From positions 3,721 through 26,612 of the forward strand of contig MGPE01000014.1 of NCBI GenBank assembly GCA_001797335.1: DNA of 22,892 nt, written 5' to 3'. The notes beneath the pieces are model-generated. The model saw only the letters and a program-made list of their open reading frames with translations, was not told the origin of the DNA and ran no database searches. Made by a program: the position numbers and the translations under genes. The DNA is from Deltaproteobacteria bacterium GWA2_38_16 (GTDB lineage: Bacteria; Bdellovibrionota; JACOXK01; 2-02-FULL-40-11). The stretch's first letter is position 1. The number at the start of each line of letters is the position of its first letter. Positions 7,042 to 14,438 of the stretch are shown in pieces.

Positions 7042-8382
7042 TTATCTCTGTACTTCTTGAAAAAGACGTCTCCATTGCCCAATCAGATAAAACGGTAAAG
7101 ACATAAGAATTATATTCCCTTCACTCAAGATTGTTGGAGGTTCTGAATTAAAGCGAATTCCCAAAGAAAGTTTCTTTTCTTTCAGAAAGAGATGCAAGGA
7201 CTTGAGAGTACCACTTTTCCCAGATTTAACTTCAATAGGAATAATATGTGTCCCAACGGATACTACGTAATCAATTTCTGCAGCTGCATTTTTCTTTTCA
7301 CGGGCCCAATAATAGAGCTCGGGTGTTTGATATGGAGGTGCATCATAGAGGAGATGTTGCCCCACCAATTGTTCAGACAACTTTCCCTGATTGACAAGAT
7401 TTAAATCCTCCACTTTTTCAATGTCTAAGAGATTTAATCCACTGGCAGAGATTGCCAAGCCCACATCCAAAAAAAGAAGTTTAAAAAATTTTGAATTGAT
7501 TTCGGATCCCAAGGGAACTCCATTGGAAGAACTGTGATAGATTCGATACCCCACACGAGCCATACATAAAAGATCAAGTGCCTGTCCAAGATCCTTTGCA
7601 CGCTCCAGTGGATCGATATTTACATACTTGAATTTTTCTCCGATCAATCGAGGCATTGTTTGAAAAATCTTTCGTAATCTTAAATCAGGAATGCGGTTCC
7701 GATATTTCGAAAAATCATCCATGTAGGTTGATAAAAGATTTTTTTTAACTGATTCGCAGGACTCCCAGGAGTTTTCTAAATAAGTTTTAATCGCTTCCGG
7801 CATCCCCCCTGTTACACTATAGGTACGTATTTGAGACATAAGTCGTTGGTGCAGTGGAGACGGAATGGAATCTCCGAAATGGTATGTTCCGATAAATTTT
7901 TTCAATTCTGTTTCTTCCTTCGCCTCCAAAAATTCCTCGAAGGTCATAGGGCCTAAGTGAAAGTATTCCACTCGGCCGACCGGCATAGAAAAAGAATGGT
8001 CCTTTAGAACAAATTCGAGAAGAGATCCTGCCGCAATAACGCACAGTTTGGGTTGCTCCTCGTAAAAATACCTTAAAATCGGAATCACTTGGGGAGCGGC
8101 TTGAATCTCATCCAGAAATAATACGGTCGTCTTCGGATCTAAGCGAGTTTTATACTGAATCTCAAGAAATTCACAGGTCTTATCAATTGAACTGATATCA
8201 AAGAGTTTCCCTATCTCAGGATTTTTTTCAAAATTAATCTCCAGAATCGACATGCCAGCCTGTTTTGCAAATTCTCTTACAAGATAGGATTTCCCCACCT
8301 GGCGTGCTCCACGAATGATCAGGGGCTTACGATTCTCTGTGTGATGCCATTTTCTGATATATTCCAGTGCATTTCTATGCAT
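7042..8382 (-). CDS. AAA_14/DUF4143-family ATP-binding protein (second copy)
   Basis: A 446-residue protein of the longer, commoner DUF4143 type. It opens with the family's short N-terminal helix (RNALEYIRKW), then Walker A GARQVGKS (25-32), Walker B TVLFLDEIQ (86-94) and sensor AGSLLEF (118-124). The DUF4143 region includes FKLLFLDVGL, and the C-terminal AEIDYVV (368-374) with EVKSG (384-388) matches a PD-(D/E)XK-like core; catalytic activity is unproven. VGRVEYFHLGPMTFEEFLEA is also typical. The gene faces the first ATPase gene across the exported-protein genes. ATG 8382 is chosen because it starts 8 nt after a TATAAT box inside a perfect palindrome; there is no Shine-Dalgarno. Confidence 0.9.
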   Translation of the reverse strand: MHRNALEYIRKWHHTENRKPLIIRGARQVGKSYLVREFAKQAGMSILEINFEKNPEIGKLFDISSIDKTCEFLEIQYKTRLDPKTTVLFLDEIQAAPQVIPILRYFYEEQPKLCVIAAGSLLEFVLKDHSFSMPVGRVEYFHLGPMTFEEFLEAKEETELKKFIGTYHFGDSIPSPLHQRLMSQIRTYSVTGGMPEAIKTYLENSWESCESVKKNLLSTYMDDFSKYRNRIPDLRLRKIFQTMPRLIGEKFKYVNIDPLERAKDLGQALDLLCMARVGYRIYHSSSNGVPLGSEINSKFFKLLFLDVGLAISASGLNLLDIEKVEDLNLVNQGKLSEQLVGQHLLYDAPPYQTPELYYWAREKKNAAAEIDYVVSVGTHIIPIEVKSGKSGTLKSLHLFLKEKKLSLGIRFNSEPPTILSEGNIILMSLPFYLIGQWRRLFQEVQR

Positions 8383-8388
8383 ATAGAA

Positions 8389-8418
8389 ATATTATACCAT
8401 GGTATAATATCATTTCAA
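8389..8418 (-). promoter_or_regulatory. Leaderless promoter with a perfect 22-bp palindrome before the second ATPase
   Basis: Bases 8389-8410 form a perfect 22-bp palindrome centred on CCATGG (half-site ATATTATACCA). On the minus strand it contains a consensus -10 TATAAT (8396-8391), with TTGAAA (8418-8413, 5/6 to consensus) 16 bp upstream. ATG 8382 begins 8 nt after the -10, the same distance as at the first ATPase gene. A dimeric repressor on the palindrome would cover the -10, and the mRNA would be leaderless. Confidence 0.65.
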
Positions 8419-8445
8419 TAATAAAATAATATGTTGTTTTATTAT
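8418..8445. repeat. AT-only perfect inverted repeat
   Basis: ATAATAAAA (8418-8426) and TTTTATTAT (8437-8445) are perfect 9-bp arms around a 10-nt loop. It lies just upstream of the second ATPase promoter and has no GC pairs, so a strong terminator is unlikely; protein binding or DNA unwinding are alternatives. Confidence 0.35.
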
Positions 8446-8493
8446 AAAAAGGCTATAGAAGATCTCTTCTTTCTCGTAACTCACAGGATGGTA

Positions 8494-8527
8494 TTGCTAT
8501 CCGGAGGCGAAGCCGAAGGTTGATATT
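8494..8527 (-). repeat. REP-like palindromic element, inverted partner of 9189-9223
   Basis: The core GGC-GAA-GCC (8506-8514) is flanked by CC/GG, giving an imperfect hairpin. Read on the minus strand, 8519-8494 matches 9198-9223 at 21 of 26 bases, and both copies are preceded by AATATC. The element sits in the 267-bp gap between the ATPase and the kinase-like gene. Confidence 0.5.
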
Positions 8528-8612
8528 CATTAGTCCATAAATTCTACACTTGATATATTTCGACATGGATATGCTATATTAGCGTTCATTATAAGTTTTA
8601 TAGTCAGGTACC

Positions 8613-8678
8613 ATGAAGATGATAGGGGTAGAAAATCTATTAGAAAGTTTATTGATAGTACAAAAAGAGTTTAAATAA
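8613..8678 (+). CDS. Possible 21-codon upstream ORF coupled to the kinase-like gene
   Basis: ATG 8613 opens a 21-codon frame (product MKMIGVENLLESLLIVQKEF plus K) whose TAA shares its last base with ATG 8678 (TAATG). An AGG 5 nt upstream is a modest ribosome binding site, whereas the downstream gene has only a weak one of its own, which fits translational coupling. It may instead be chance or the remnant of a lost gene. A second frame across the same bases stays open from 8534 to 8674 and ends in a charged tail without any ATG, so decay of a longer gene is a real alternative. Confidence 0.25.
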   Translation: MKMIGVENLLESLLIVQKEFK

Positions 8679-9172
8679 TGTTTAGAGTTTTTATCATCGG
8701 AAGAAGTGGTTCTGGAAAAACAACGCTTGCGAAACAATTAGCTAAAAAACTTAATTTAAAAGTTATTCATTTAGATCAGCTCTTTTGGAAGAGTGAAAAA
8801 GAATGGCGTGAAGCGGCTGAATTTAGAAAATTAGTTGGTAATTTATGCCTTCAAGAATCCTGGATAATTGAGGGACATTATTCTGATGTCTTCGATCTTA
8901 TTTTTTCTAAAGCTGACACAATCATTTATCTGGATTTTTCTCTATTAAGATGCCTTTATTATGAATTAAAAAGACGGTTAAGTAGTTGTTTTGCTGATGA
9001 CCGAAAAGAAATTCGCCCTAATATTTCTTTTTTTAAGGCACTTTCGTTTGTTGTTGGATTTAGTAAACATGATAAACAAAAAGTAAAAAAAGCAGCCGAA
9101 AGTTTACAAAACCAAAAAGATTTTATTATATGTAAGTCACCTCAAGAATTTAAGAGAAAACTTCATTTATAA
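8678..9172 (+). CDS. P-loop kinase-like protein (adenylate kinase / FlaR 'topology modulation' type)
   Basis: A 164-residue protein with an N-terminal P-loop GRSGSGKTT (8-16), then KVIHLDQLFW, ESWIIEGHYSD and a Walker-B-like DTIIYLDFS. This order matches the AAA_17/AAA_18 small kinases annotated as 'DNA topology modulation protein' or FlaR-like, which are adenylate kinase-related phosphotransferases of uncertain substrate. Length fits the family (about 160-180 residues). A tract of Arg/Lys (LKRRL) after the Walker-B strand may be the lid region. The gene is flanked on both sides by inverted copies of a REP-like element and has no functional link to its neighbours that I can see. Confidence 0.75.
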   Translation: MFRVFIIGRSGSGKTTLAKQLAKKLNLKVIHLDQLFWKSEKEWREAAEFRKLVGNLCLQESWIIEGHYSDVFDLIFSKADTIIYLDFSLLRCLYYELKRRLSSCFADDRKEIRPNISFFKALSFVVGFSKHDKQKVKKAAESLQNQKDFIICKSPQEFKRKLHL

Positions 9173-9188
9173 CACCTTAAAAAGAGTC

Positions 9189-9223
9189 AATATCGATCCA
9201 TCGGCCTCGCCTCTGGATGACAA
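9189..9223 (+). repeat. REP-like palindromic element, second copy
   Basis: ATCCATCGGC (9196-9205) pairs with GCCTCTGGAT (9209-9218) with two mismatches around CTC. It is related to the inverted copy at 8494-8527. It fills most of the 77-bp gap between the convergent kinase-like and DUF5615 genes and could act as a weak bidirectional terminator. Confidence 0.5.
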
Positions 9224-9249
9224 AAAAGAAAGGCACACTTCACGTAGGA

Positions 9250-9618
9250 TTACTCCCAAATCCGGATACGATGAGGTTCTGCAACAAATAATTTCCCCTT
9301 ATAATGACTCATGTCAGGATTATCTTTGAAATAGGGCTTTAAACGTCCCAAGATATGTCCCTGAAGCTTAGGTTGATTTTGAAACTGAATGGCAATGATG
9401 CCATTATAATTCTGTGGAGGATAAGAAAGAATATCTGCAAAGTCACCATTGAGCGAAATTAAAATAGCTTTTAATTCAAGAGCTTTTTCGATTACTTTTA
9501 TATCAGCTGTATTTGTAGGAAGAAAATCTTTAAGTTTCAATACCTCATGACCTTCATCTGTAAGAGATTCTATAAAAGAATTTGGAACACAGTGATCAAT
9601 AAAAAACTTCAAACTCAT
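9250..9618 (-). CDS. DUF5615 PIN-like protein, putative toxin
   Basis: A 122-residue protein starting MSLKFFIDHCVP, followed by a conserved GHEVLKLKDF and AILISLNGDFADI. The pattern D(8)...D near ~59-62 of a shrunken PIN/Mut7-C-like fold is typical of DUF5615 proteins, which lie downstream of DUF433 proteins in two-gene toxin-antitoxin-like pairs. PIN-type toxins are generally metal-dependent RNases, but activity for this family is poorly tested. The start is 2 nt after the stop of the DUF433 gene, so the two are cotranscribed in the usual antitoxin-first order. The normal acidic residues at the strand ends (IDHC, NGDF) look intact. Confidence 0.8.
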   Translation of the reverse strand: MSLKFFIDHCVPNSFIESLTDEGHEVLKLKDFLPTNTADIKVIEKALELKAILISLNGDFADILSYPPQNYNGIIAIQFQNQPKLQGHILGRLKPYFKDNPDMSHYKGKLFVAEPHRIRIWE

Positions 9619-9620
9619 TT

Positions 9621-9842
9621 TTAGGCAACCTGGTATTCGGCAAGATCCCTGGCGTATTCAAGACAAGCACTAATATGTTCTTTCCTAAGATCTGGGAATT
9701 CTTTTATAATGTCATTAGTCGCTCTTCCTTCCGCAAGGTAGCCTAAAATTAAACTTACTGGGATTCTTGTTCCTTTAATCCGAGGTTTTCCTTTAAGAAC
9801 ATCTGGAGAGCTTTCAATATACGATTTCCAATTTGGAGACAT
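9621..9842 (-). CDS. DUF433 protein, putative antitoxin
   Basis: The start is placed at ATG 9842 (73 residues) rather than the in-frame ATG 9848: the ribosome binding site AAGGA (9851-9855) lies 8 nt from 9842 but only 2 nt from 9848. The sequence has the whole DUF433 pattern: WKSYIESSPDVLKGKPRIKGTRIPVSLIL, GYLAEGRATNDIIKEFPDLRKEHISACLEYA. DUF433 folds as a small HTH-like domain and is commonly paired with DUF5615 or PIN toxins; it probably binds DNA and neutralises its partner. No palindromic operator could be picked out upstream. Function as antitoxin is inference from the pairing. Confidence 0.82.
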   Translation of the reverse strand: MSPNWKSYIESSPDVLKGKPRIKGTRIPVSLILGYLAEGRATNDIIKEFPDLRKEHISACLEYARDLAEYQVA

Positions 9843-9936
9843 GTTCATATTCCTTAATTTATCATTTTCCTATCATAAATGCCAGTCTGTCTTTATGCCT
9901 ATATGTATGTCCCAAGAGTTCGGACGTCTTTAGGAG

Positions 9937-9958
9937 ATTCGGAGGGGGGGAGATTTGA
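9937..9958 (-). repeat. Exact 22-nt duplicate of the tRNA-Ser 3' end
   Basis: Bases 9937-9958 are identical to 10126-10147, which covers the last 19 nt of the tRNA-Ser gene (acceptor strand and part of the T arm) plus 3 flanking bases. The copies are direct repeats 189 bp apart. After the match this copy continues with one base missing relative to the tRNA. Tyrosine-recombinase attachment sites leave such scars at tRNA 3' ends, but no integrase is present; the copy may also be one arm of the palindromic element at 9944-10057. Confidence 0.6.
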
Positions 9959-10057
9959 CTTTCGGTCAAAATCGCATTAGCGATTTTGCCTCCAGTCGGG
10001 GCTCGCTTGCACCTGCTAAAGCAGGTAACCGCAAGACTGCGCCATTCAAATTCCCCC
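9944..10057. other. Highly structured non-coding element of nested perfect hairpins
   Basis: Outer arms ATTTGA (9953-9958) with G-run 9944-9950 pair with TCAAAT (10046-10051) and CCCCC (10053-10057), one base bulged. Inside are three further structures. TTTGAC/GTCAAA (9954-9959 and 9965-9970) has a 5-nt loop. CAAAATCGC/GCGATTTTG (9967-9975 and 9980-9988) has loop ATTA. A compound stem pairs CAGT (9993-9996) with ACTG (10036-10039), CTTGC (10006-10010) with GCAAG (10031-10035) and ACCTGC (10011-10016) with GCAGGT (10021-10026) around TAAA. No convincing gene lies here. It could be a mobile palindromic (MITE-like) element or a structured RNA. Some helices are mutually exclusive. Confidence 0.55.
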
Positions 10058-10063
10058 TTTGTC

Positions 10064-10088
10064 GAAAATAGTCCTCAGGACTATTTTC
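10064..10088. terminator. Near-perfect palindrome, possible bidirectional terminator after tRNA-Ser
   Basis: GAAAATAGTCC (10064-10074) and GGACTATTTTC (10078-10088) are perfect 11-bp arms around TCA. The A-tract, GC core and T-tract arrangement fits a bidirectional terminator, and it lies about 40 bp beyond the tRNA 3' end on the minus strand. No U-run follows the stem, so termination is plausible rather than certain. Confidence 0.45.
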
Positions 10089-10128
10089 ACATTAGATACT
10101 CCTCATTTTCTCATTTCATTCGAAAATT

Positions 10129-10215
10129 CGGAGGGGGGGAGATTTGAACTCCCGAGGCCCTTTCGAGCCTAACGGTTTTCAAGACCGCCGCGTTCAACCG
10201 CTCTGCCACCCCTCC
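10129..10215 (-). tRNA. tRNA-Ser (anticodon UGA)
   Basis: An 87-nt class II tRNA. The acceptor GGAGGGG pairs perfectly with CCCCTCC, with G as discriminator. The anticodon loop CTTGAAA gives UGA (10181-10179), reading UCA and related serine codons. The long variable arm has a 6-bp stem (AGGCTC/GGGCCT, one G-U) capped by GAAA, and the T arm is GGGAG-TTCAAAT-CTCCC. The short D stem has one A-C mismatch. CCA is not encoded. The 5' end is 6 nt downstream of the serS stop on the same strand, so the tRNA is probably processed from the serS transcript. Confidence 0.97.
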
Positions 10216-10221
10216 AGAAAG

Positions 10222-11508
<1,287 letters not shown>

Positions 11509-11522
11509 CTAGCATTTTCTAG

Positions 11523-11545
11523 ATCCCCCGGTCAAGCTGGGGGAT
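11523..11545. repeat. GC-rich palindromic repeat between the TPR gene and serS
   Basis: ATCCCCC (11523-11529) and GGGGGAT (11539-11545) form a perfect 7-bp stem around GGTCAAGCT. The GATCC...GGATGA ends resemble the copy at 9196-9220. It stands alone in the 58-bp gap after the TPR gene stop and, with the following T-poor sequence, could be a terminator or a dispersed REP-like repeat. Confidence 0.5.
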
Positions 11546-11554
11546 GATAGTTAT

Positions 11555-14389
11555 TTAAAATTTCTTTAAATCTTTAATGAGTTTTTGAATGTCAGGGATG
11601 TTGGGAGCATCGGGGCTAACCCGGATATAGTTTTCAAAAGCTTCAATGGCGTTACTTTTTTGATCCAGATGTTTATAAATGTGACCCAACTGAAGATAGG
11701 CTTGCCCGCGATCGGGCGCTTTTTCCAAAGCCGTTTTAAAAAATTCAATGGCGGTATCAAAACGTCCCAAGCGTTGATGGATAAATCCCAAGTTCATATA
11801 GGCATCGGGATTGGAAGGATCTAATCGAATATACATTCGATATTGTTCTTGAGCTTCTTCTAGACGATTTTTCTGGGATAAAATATTTCCCAATGCCATA
11901 TAGGGATCTTTCAAATGGGGATTAATTTTAATTTCTTTTTTAAGTTCTGATTCAGCCAGTTCACTCTCACCTATTATAAATGCGGTACGAGCAGTATAAA
12001 AATGAACTAAAGGAAAATTGTCATTAATTTGACTGGTCAATTTAAATTCCAAAAGGGCTTGATCCACATTTCCGGTATTAAATTGGATTTTCCCTCGTTC
12101 AAAATACCACTTGGCATCGGTCGGATCAATTTTAATGATTTTTTTGTACGTATCTAGAGCTTCTTTATAATGTTCTAAAGCCACATAAGTGAGCGCCAGG
12201 CCTTCCAAAGCTTCGATGCTTTCAGGTTGAATGGTTAAGGCTTTTAAATAGGTTTCCTTAGAAAAATTATAATCTTCCCCTAAATAATAAAGTTTTCCAA
12301 GGCCTGTGACATAGAGGTGGTTTAAAGGATATGCCGTAATTAATTTTTTTAAATGTTCTACGGCCTGTGATTTTAATCCTTGTTCAAAATAAAGTTGAGC
12401 TACTTCGGTTTGAATTTTAGATTCATCGGGCTTTATCTTTAAACTTTTTAAAAAATATTTTTGAGATTTTAAATAATCTTTTTGCTTTCGACTCAAAACT
12501 CCTAGTTCAAAATGGGCTTCGAAATTATCTGGATCTAAATCCGCTGCTTTTTTATATTCACTCATGGCTTTTTCCGTATCCCCTTTTTGTGTGTAGTAAA
12601 AACCAGATAAGTTATAAATAAGGGGAGATCTGGGTTGAAAAGATTTTACTTTTTCAATATATTGAAGAGCCGTAGAGTAATTAAAATATCGAAGTTCAAT
12701 CTTTGAAATGGCCAGATAAGAATCAATATGATTTCCTTTAAGTTGAATAGCGCGTTGATAAAAATCAATGGCTTCCTTCCATTTTTTTTGTTTTTCAGAA
12801 ACTTGCCCCAATTGAAAATACGCCAGATAATTTTTAGCATCCATTTGAAGCGCTGCTTTATATTGAGCCAAAGCGTCGATTAAACGATTTTCCTCTAAAT
12901 AGCGATTTCCAATAGTTACAAAATATAAAGACTCTTCGTTAATTCCAGGGTCAGTGGGAGCGGCTGCCATGGCTTGATCTCCGCCGAGCTTCTTAAAGGC
13001 AGAAAGATATACATCTTGTTGGGGGTCCAGTTCGGTTGCTTTTTTATATTCTTTAAGAGCAAAATCGATTTGTTTTTGTTCCTCATAGATCCAGCCTAAG
13101 TGATAATGGGCTTTGGCCAAATCCAAAATAGTTAAAAGTGAAGGAAATTGAGTGACAATCTTTAAATTATCTTGGGCTTTGGTTAAATTATTAAAGGTTT
13201 GAATATCAATTAAGCTTGCTTCTAGGCGACTTAACGCATGTTCTGGATGAAGATTAAGCCCAATCCAAAAAAATTCATAAGCTTTTTCAGGATCATTTTT
13301 CTTTTGATAACTTTTTCCTAAAAGGTAGTGGCATCGAGCGAGTTCGGGATTTAGTTCTAGGGCTTTTTCAAAAGAAGAGATGGCAGTATCATAAGAGCCT
13401 TTTAAATATAAAATTTCTCCTTGAATTAAAAAAGATTCTCCCGAGGCGTTTTCTAATTTTAAATTACTTTCAATAAGTCCCAGGGCAGTATCTAATTTAT
13501 CTTTTCTTAAAAATAAAAGGGCTTTGGCCTCTTGTGCTTCTAAGGAAGAGGGATCTATTTTAAGAACACGGTCAATCAGAATTTGAATAGTATCAAGATA
13601 CATTTTATCTTGGTGAGATAAATCCCATAGATAAAGATAACTCTTGGCTAACAAGGTTAAGGAAGAAATATCCGTTGGAAATGCAAGTAGCCCTTCTTGA
13701 AGAAGCTTAAGGGTATCTTTATAGCTTTGCACCGTATCTTTTGAGTAAATATCGATGGCTTTTCCGTAGAGCTGTTTGGCTTTTAAAGGATCAGGAGTTT
13801 CTACCGTTTCTGGAGGAAGAGTAACCGTGACATAATCTATGGCATATGAAGAAAAAGTGGGTTTTTGAGGCTGCTCAGATTTTTGAGGAAGAAGCATAAT
13901 GGCAACCAGGACCAAAAGAAGAGCTAAGAAAAAGGTATATATAAAAAATCGTTTTTTAGAAGAGGGAGTAGAAGTTGGCTCGAATTCTTCTGGAAGTGTT
14001 TGAGAATCTGATTGAAGTGAAGTGGGAGGGATTACTTTAGAAGGAACCACGGCCTTTTGTTTTTTAGGAAGAATGTGGGTGGTGGTTGTTTTAGCAGCTT
14101 CTAAGACACGGGTAATATCTTCCTTTTGTACGGGAGTTAGATTGGTATTTTGAAGAATATAAAAAAGAAGATCATAAAAAATAGGCTCTAAAGAAAGGGG
14201 CTTAAAATTTTCTTGGGGATAAAGAGAAATTTCCTCTTGGCCTGTGAGCTTTTGATCGATGAGGGATTTGGCAATATCTTCTAAAGAAAGAGGGGAAGAC
14301 AGTGTGCCATCGCTATATTTAATTTGATATTGTCTGTCTTTGGGAATCCGGTACTTCTCAATGAGTTCTTGTAGAATAGGTAGTGCCAT
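11555..14389 (-). CDS. Membrane-anchored protein with many TPR repeats and an N-terminal GYF_2-like domain
   Basis: A 944-residue protein. Residues ~20-75 (YQIKYSDGTLSSPLSLEDIAKSLIDQKLTGQEEISLYP) resemble the GYF_2/DUF4339 fold. A low-complexity Pro/Thr linker (~105-140) precedes one membrane helix (KKRFFIYTFFLALLLVLVAIMLLP, about 143-167). The N-terminus is therefore probably cytoplasmic and the large C-terminal part outside. Residues ~200-930 are a nearly unbroken run of roughly 17-19 TPR units (many with A..Y..A..LDP or L.P endings), interrupted at ~480 by an Ala/Pro spacer (DQAMAAAPTDPGINEES). TPR arrays bind proteins, so a scaffolding role is likely; partners are unknown. It is divergent from selB (49-bp gap) and precedes serS on the same strand. 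Confidence 0.8.
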   Translation of the reverse strand: MALPILQELIEKYRIPKDRQYQIKYSDGTLSSPLSLEDIAKSLIDQKLTGQEEISLYPQENFKPLSLEPIFYDLLFYILQNTNLTPVQKEDITRVLEAAKTTTTHILPKKQKAVVPSKVIPPTSLQSDSQTLPEEFEPTSTPSSKKRFFIYTFFLALLLVLVAIMLLPQKSEQPQKPTFSSYAIDYVTVTLPPETVETPDPLKAKQLYGKAIDIYSKDTVQSYKDTLKLLQEGLLAFPTDISSLTLLAKSYLYLWDLSHQDKMYLDTIQILIDRVLKIDPSSLEAQEAKALLFLRKDKLDTALGLIESNLKLENASGESFLIQGEILYLKGSYDTAISSFEKALELNPELARCHYLLGKSYQKKNDPEKAYEFFWIGLNLHPEHALSRLEASLIDIQTFNNLTKAQDNLKIVTQFPSLLTILDLAKAHYHLGWIYEEQKQIDFALKEYKKATELDPQQDVYLSAFKKLGGDQAMAAAPTDPGINEESLYFVTIGNRYLEENRLIDALAQYKAALQMDAKNYLAYFQLGQVSEKQKKWKEAIDFYQRAIQLKGNHIDSYLAISKIELRYFNYSTALQYIEKVKSFQPRSPLIYNLSGFYYTQKGDTEKAMSEYKKAADLDPDNFEAHFELGVLSRKQKDYLKSQKYFLKSLKIKPDESKIQTEVAQLYFEQGLKSQAVEHLKKLITAYPLNHLYVTGLGKLYYLGEDYNFSKETYLKALTIQPESIEALEGLALTYVALEHYKEALDTYKKIIKIDPTDAKWYFERGKIQFNTGNVDQALLEFKLTSQINDNFPLVHFYTARTAFIIGESELAESELKKEIKINPHLKDPYMALGNILSQKNRLEEAQEQYRMYIRLDPSNPDAYMNLGFIHQRLGRFDTAIEFFKTALEKAPDRGQAYLQLGHIYKHLDQKSNAIEAFENYIRVSPDAPNIPDIQKLIKDLKKF

Positions 14390-14438
14390 GCAGCTTTTAG
14401 CCTACCATAATTAAATATCCTATGTTAAGGGAAGTTTT

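Noticed and set aside
2815-8382. The two DUF4143 ATPases as inverted repeats of a composite transposon
   Set aside because: The proteins differ in length and sequence and their DNA is not similar, and neither is a transposase.
9988-10045. A second, degenerate tRNA in the structured region
   Set aside because: No acceptor, D-arm and T-arm arrangement can be drawn; only nested hairpins.
9941-10045. Short coding frame on the minus strand across the hairpin region (MAQSCGYLL...)
   Set aside because: It stops after nine codons, and the downstream open stretch has no start or ribosome binding site; palindromic structure explains the sequence better.
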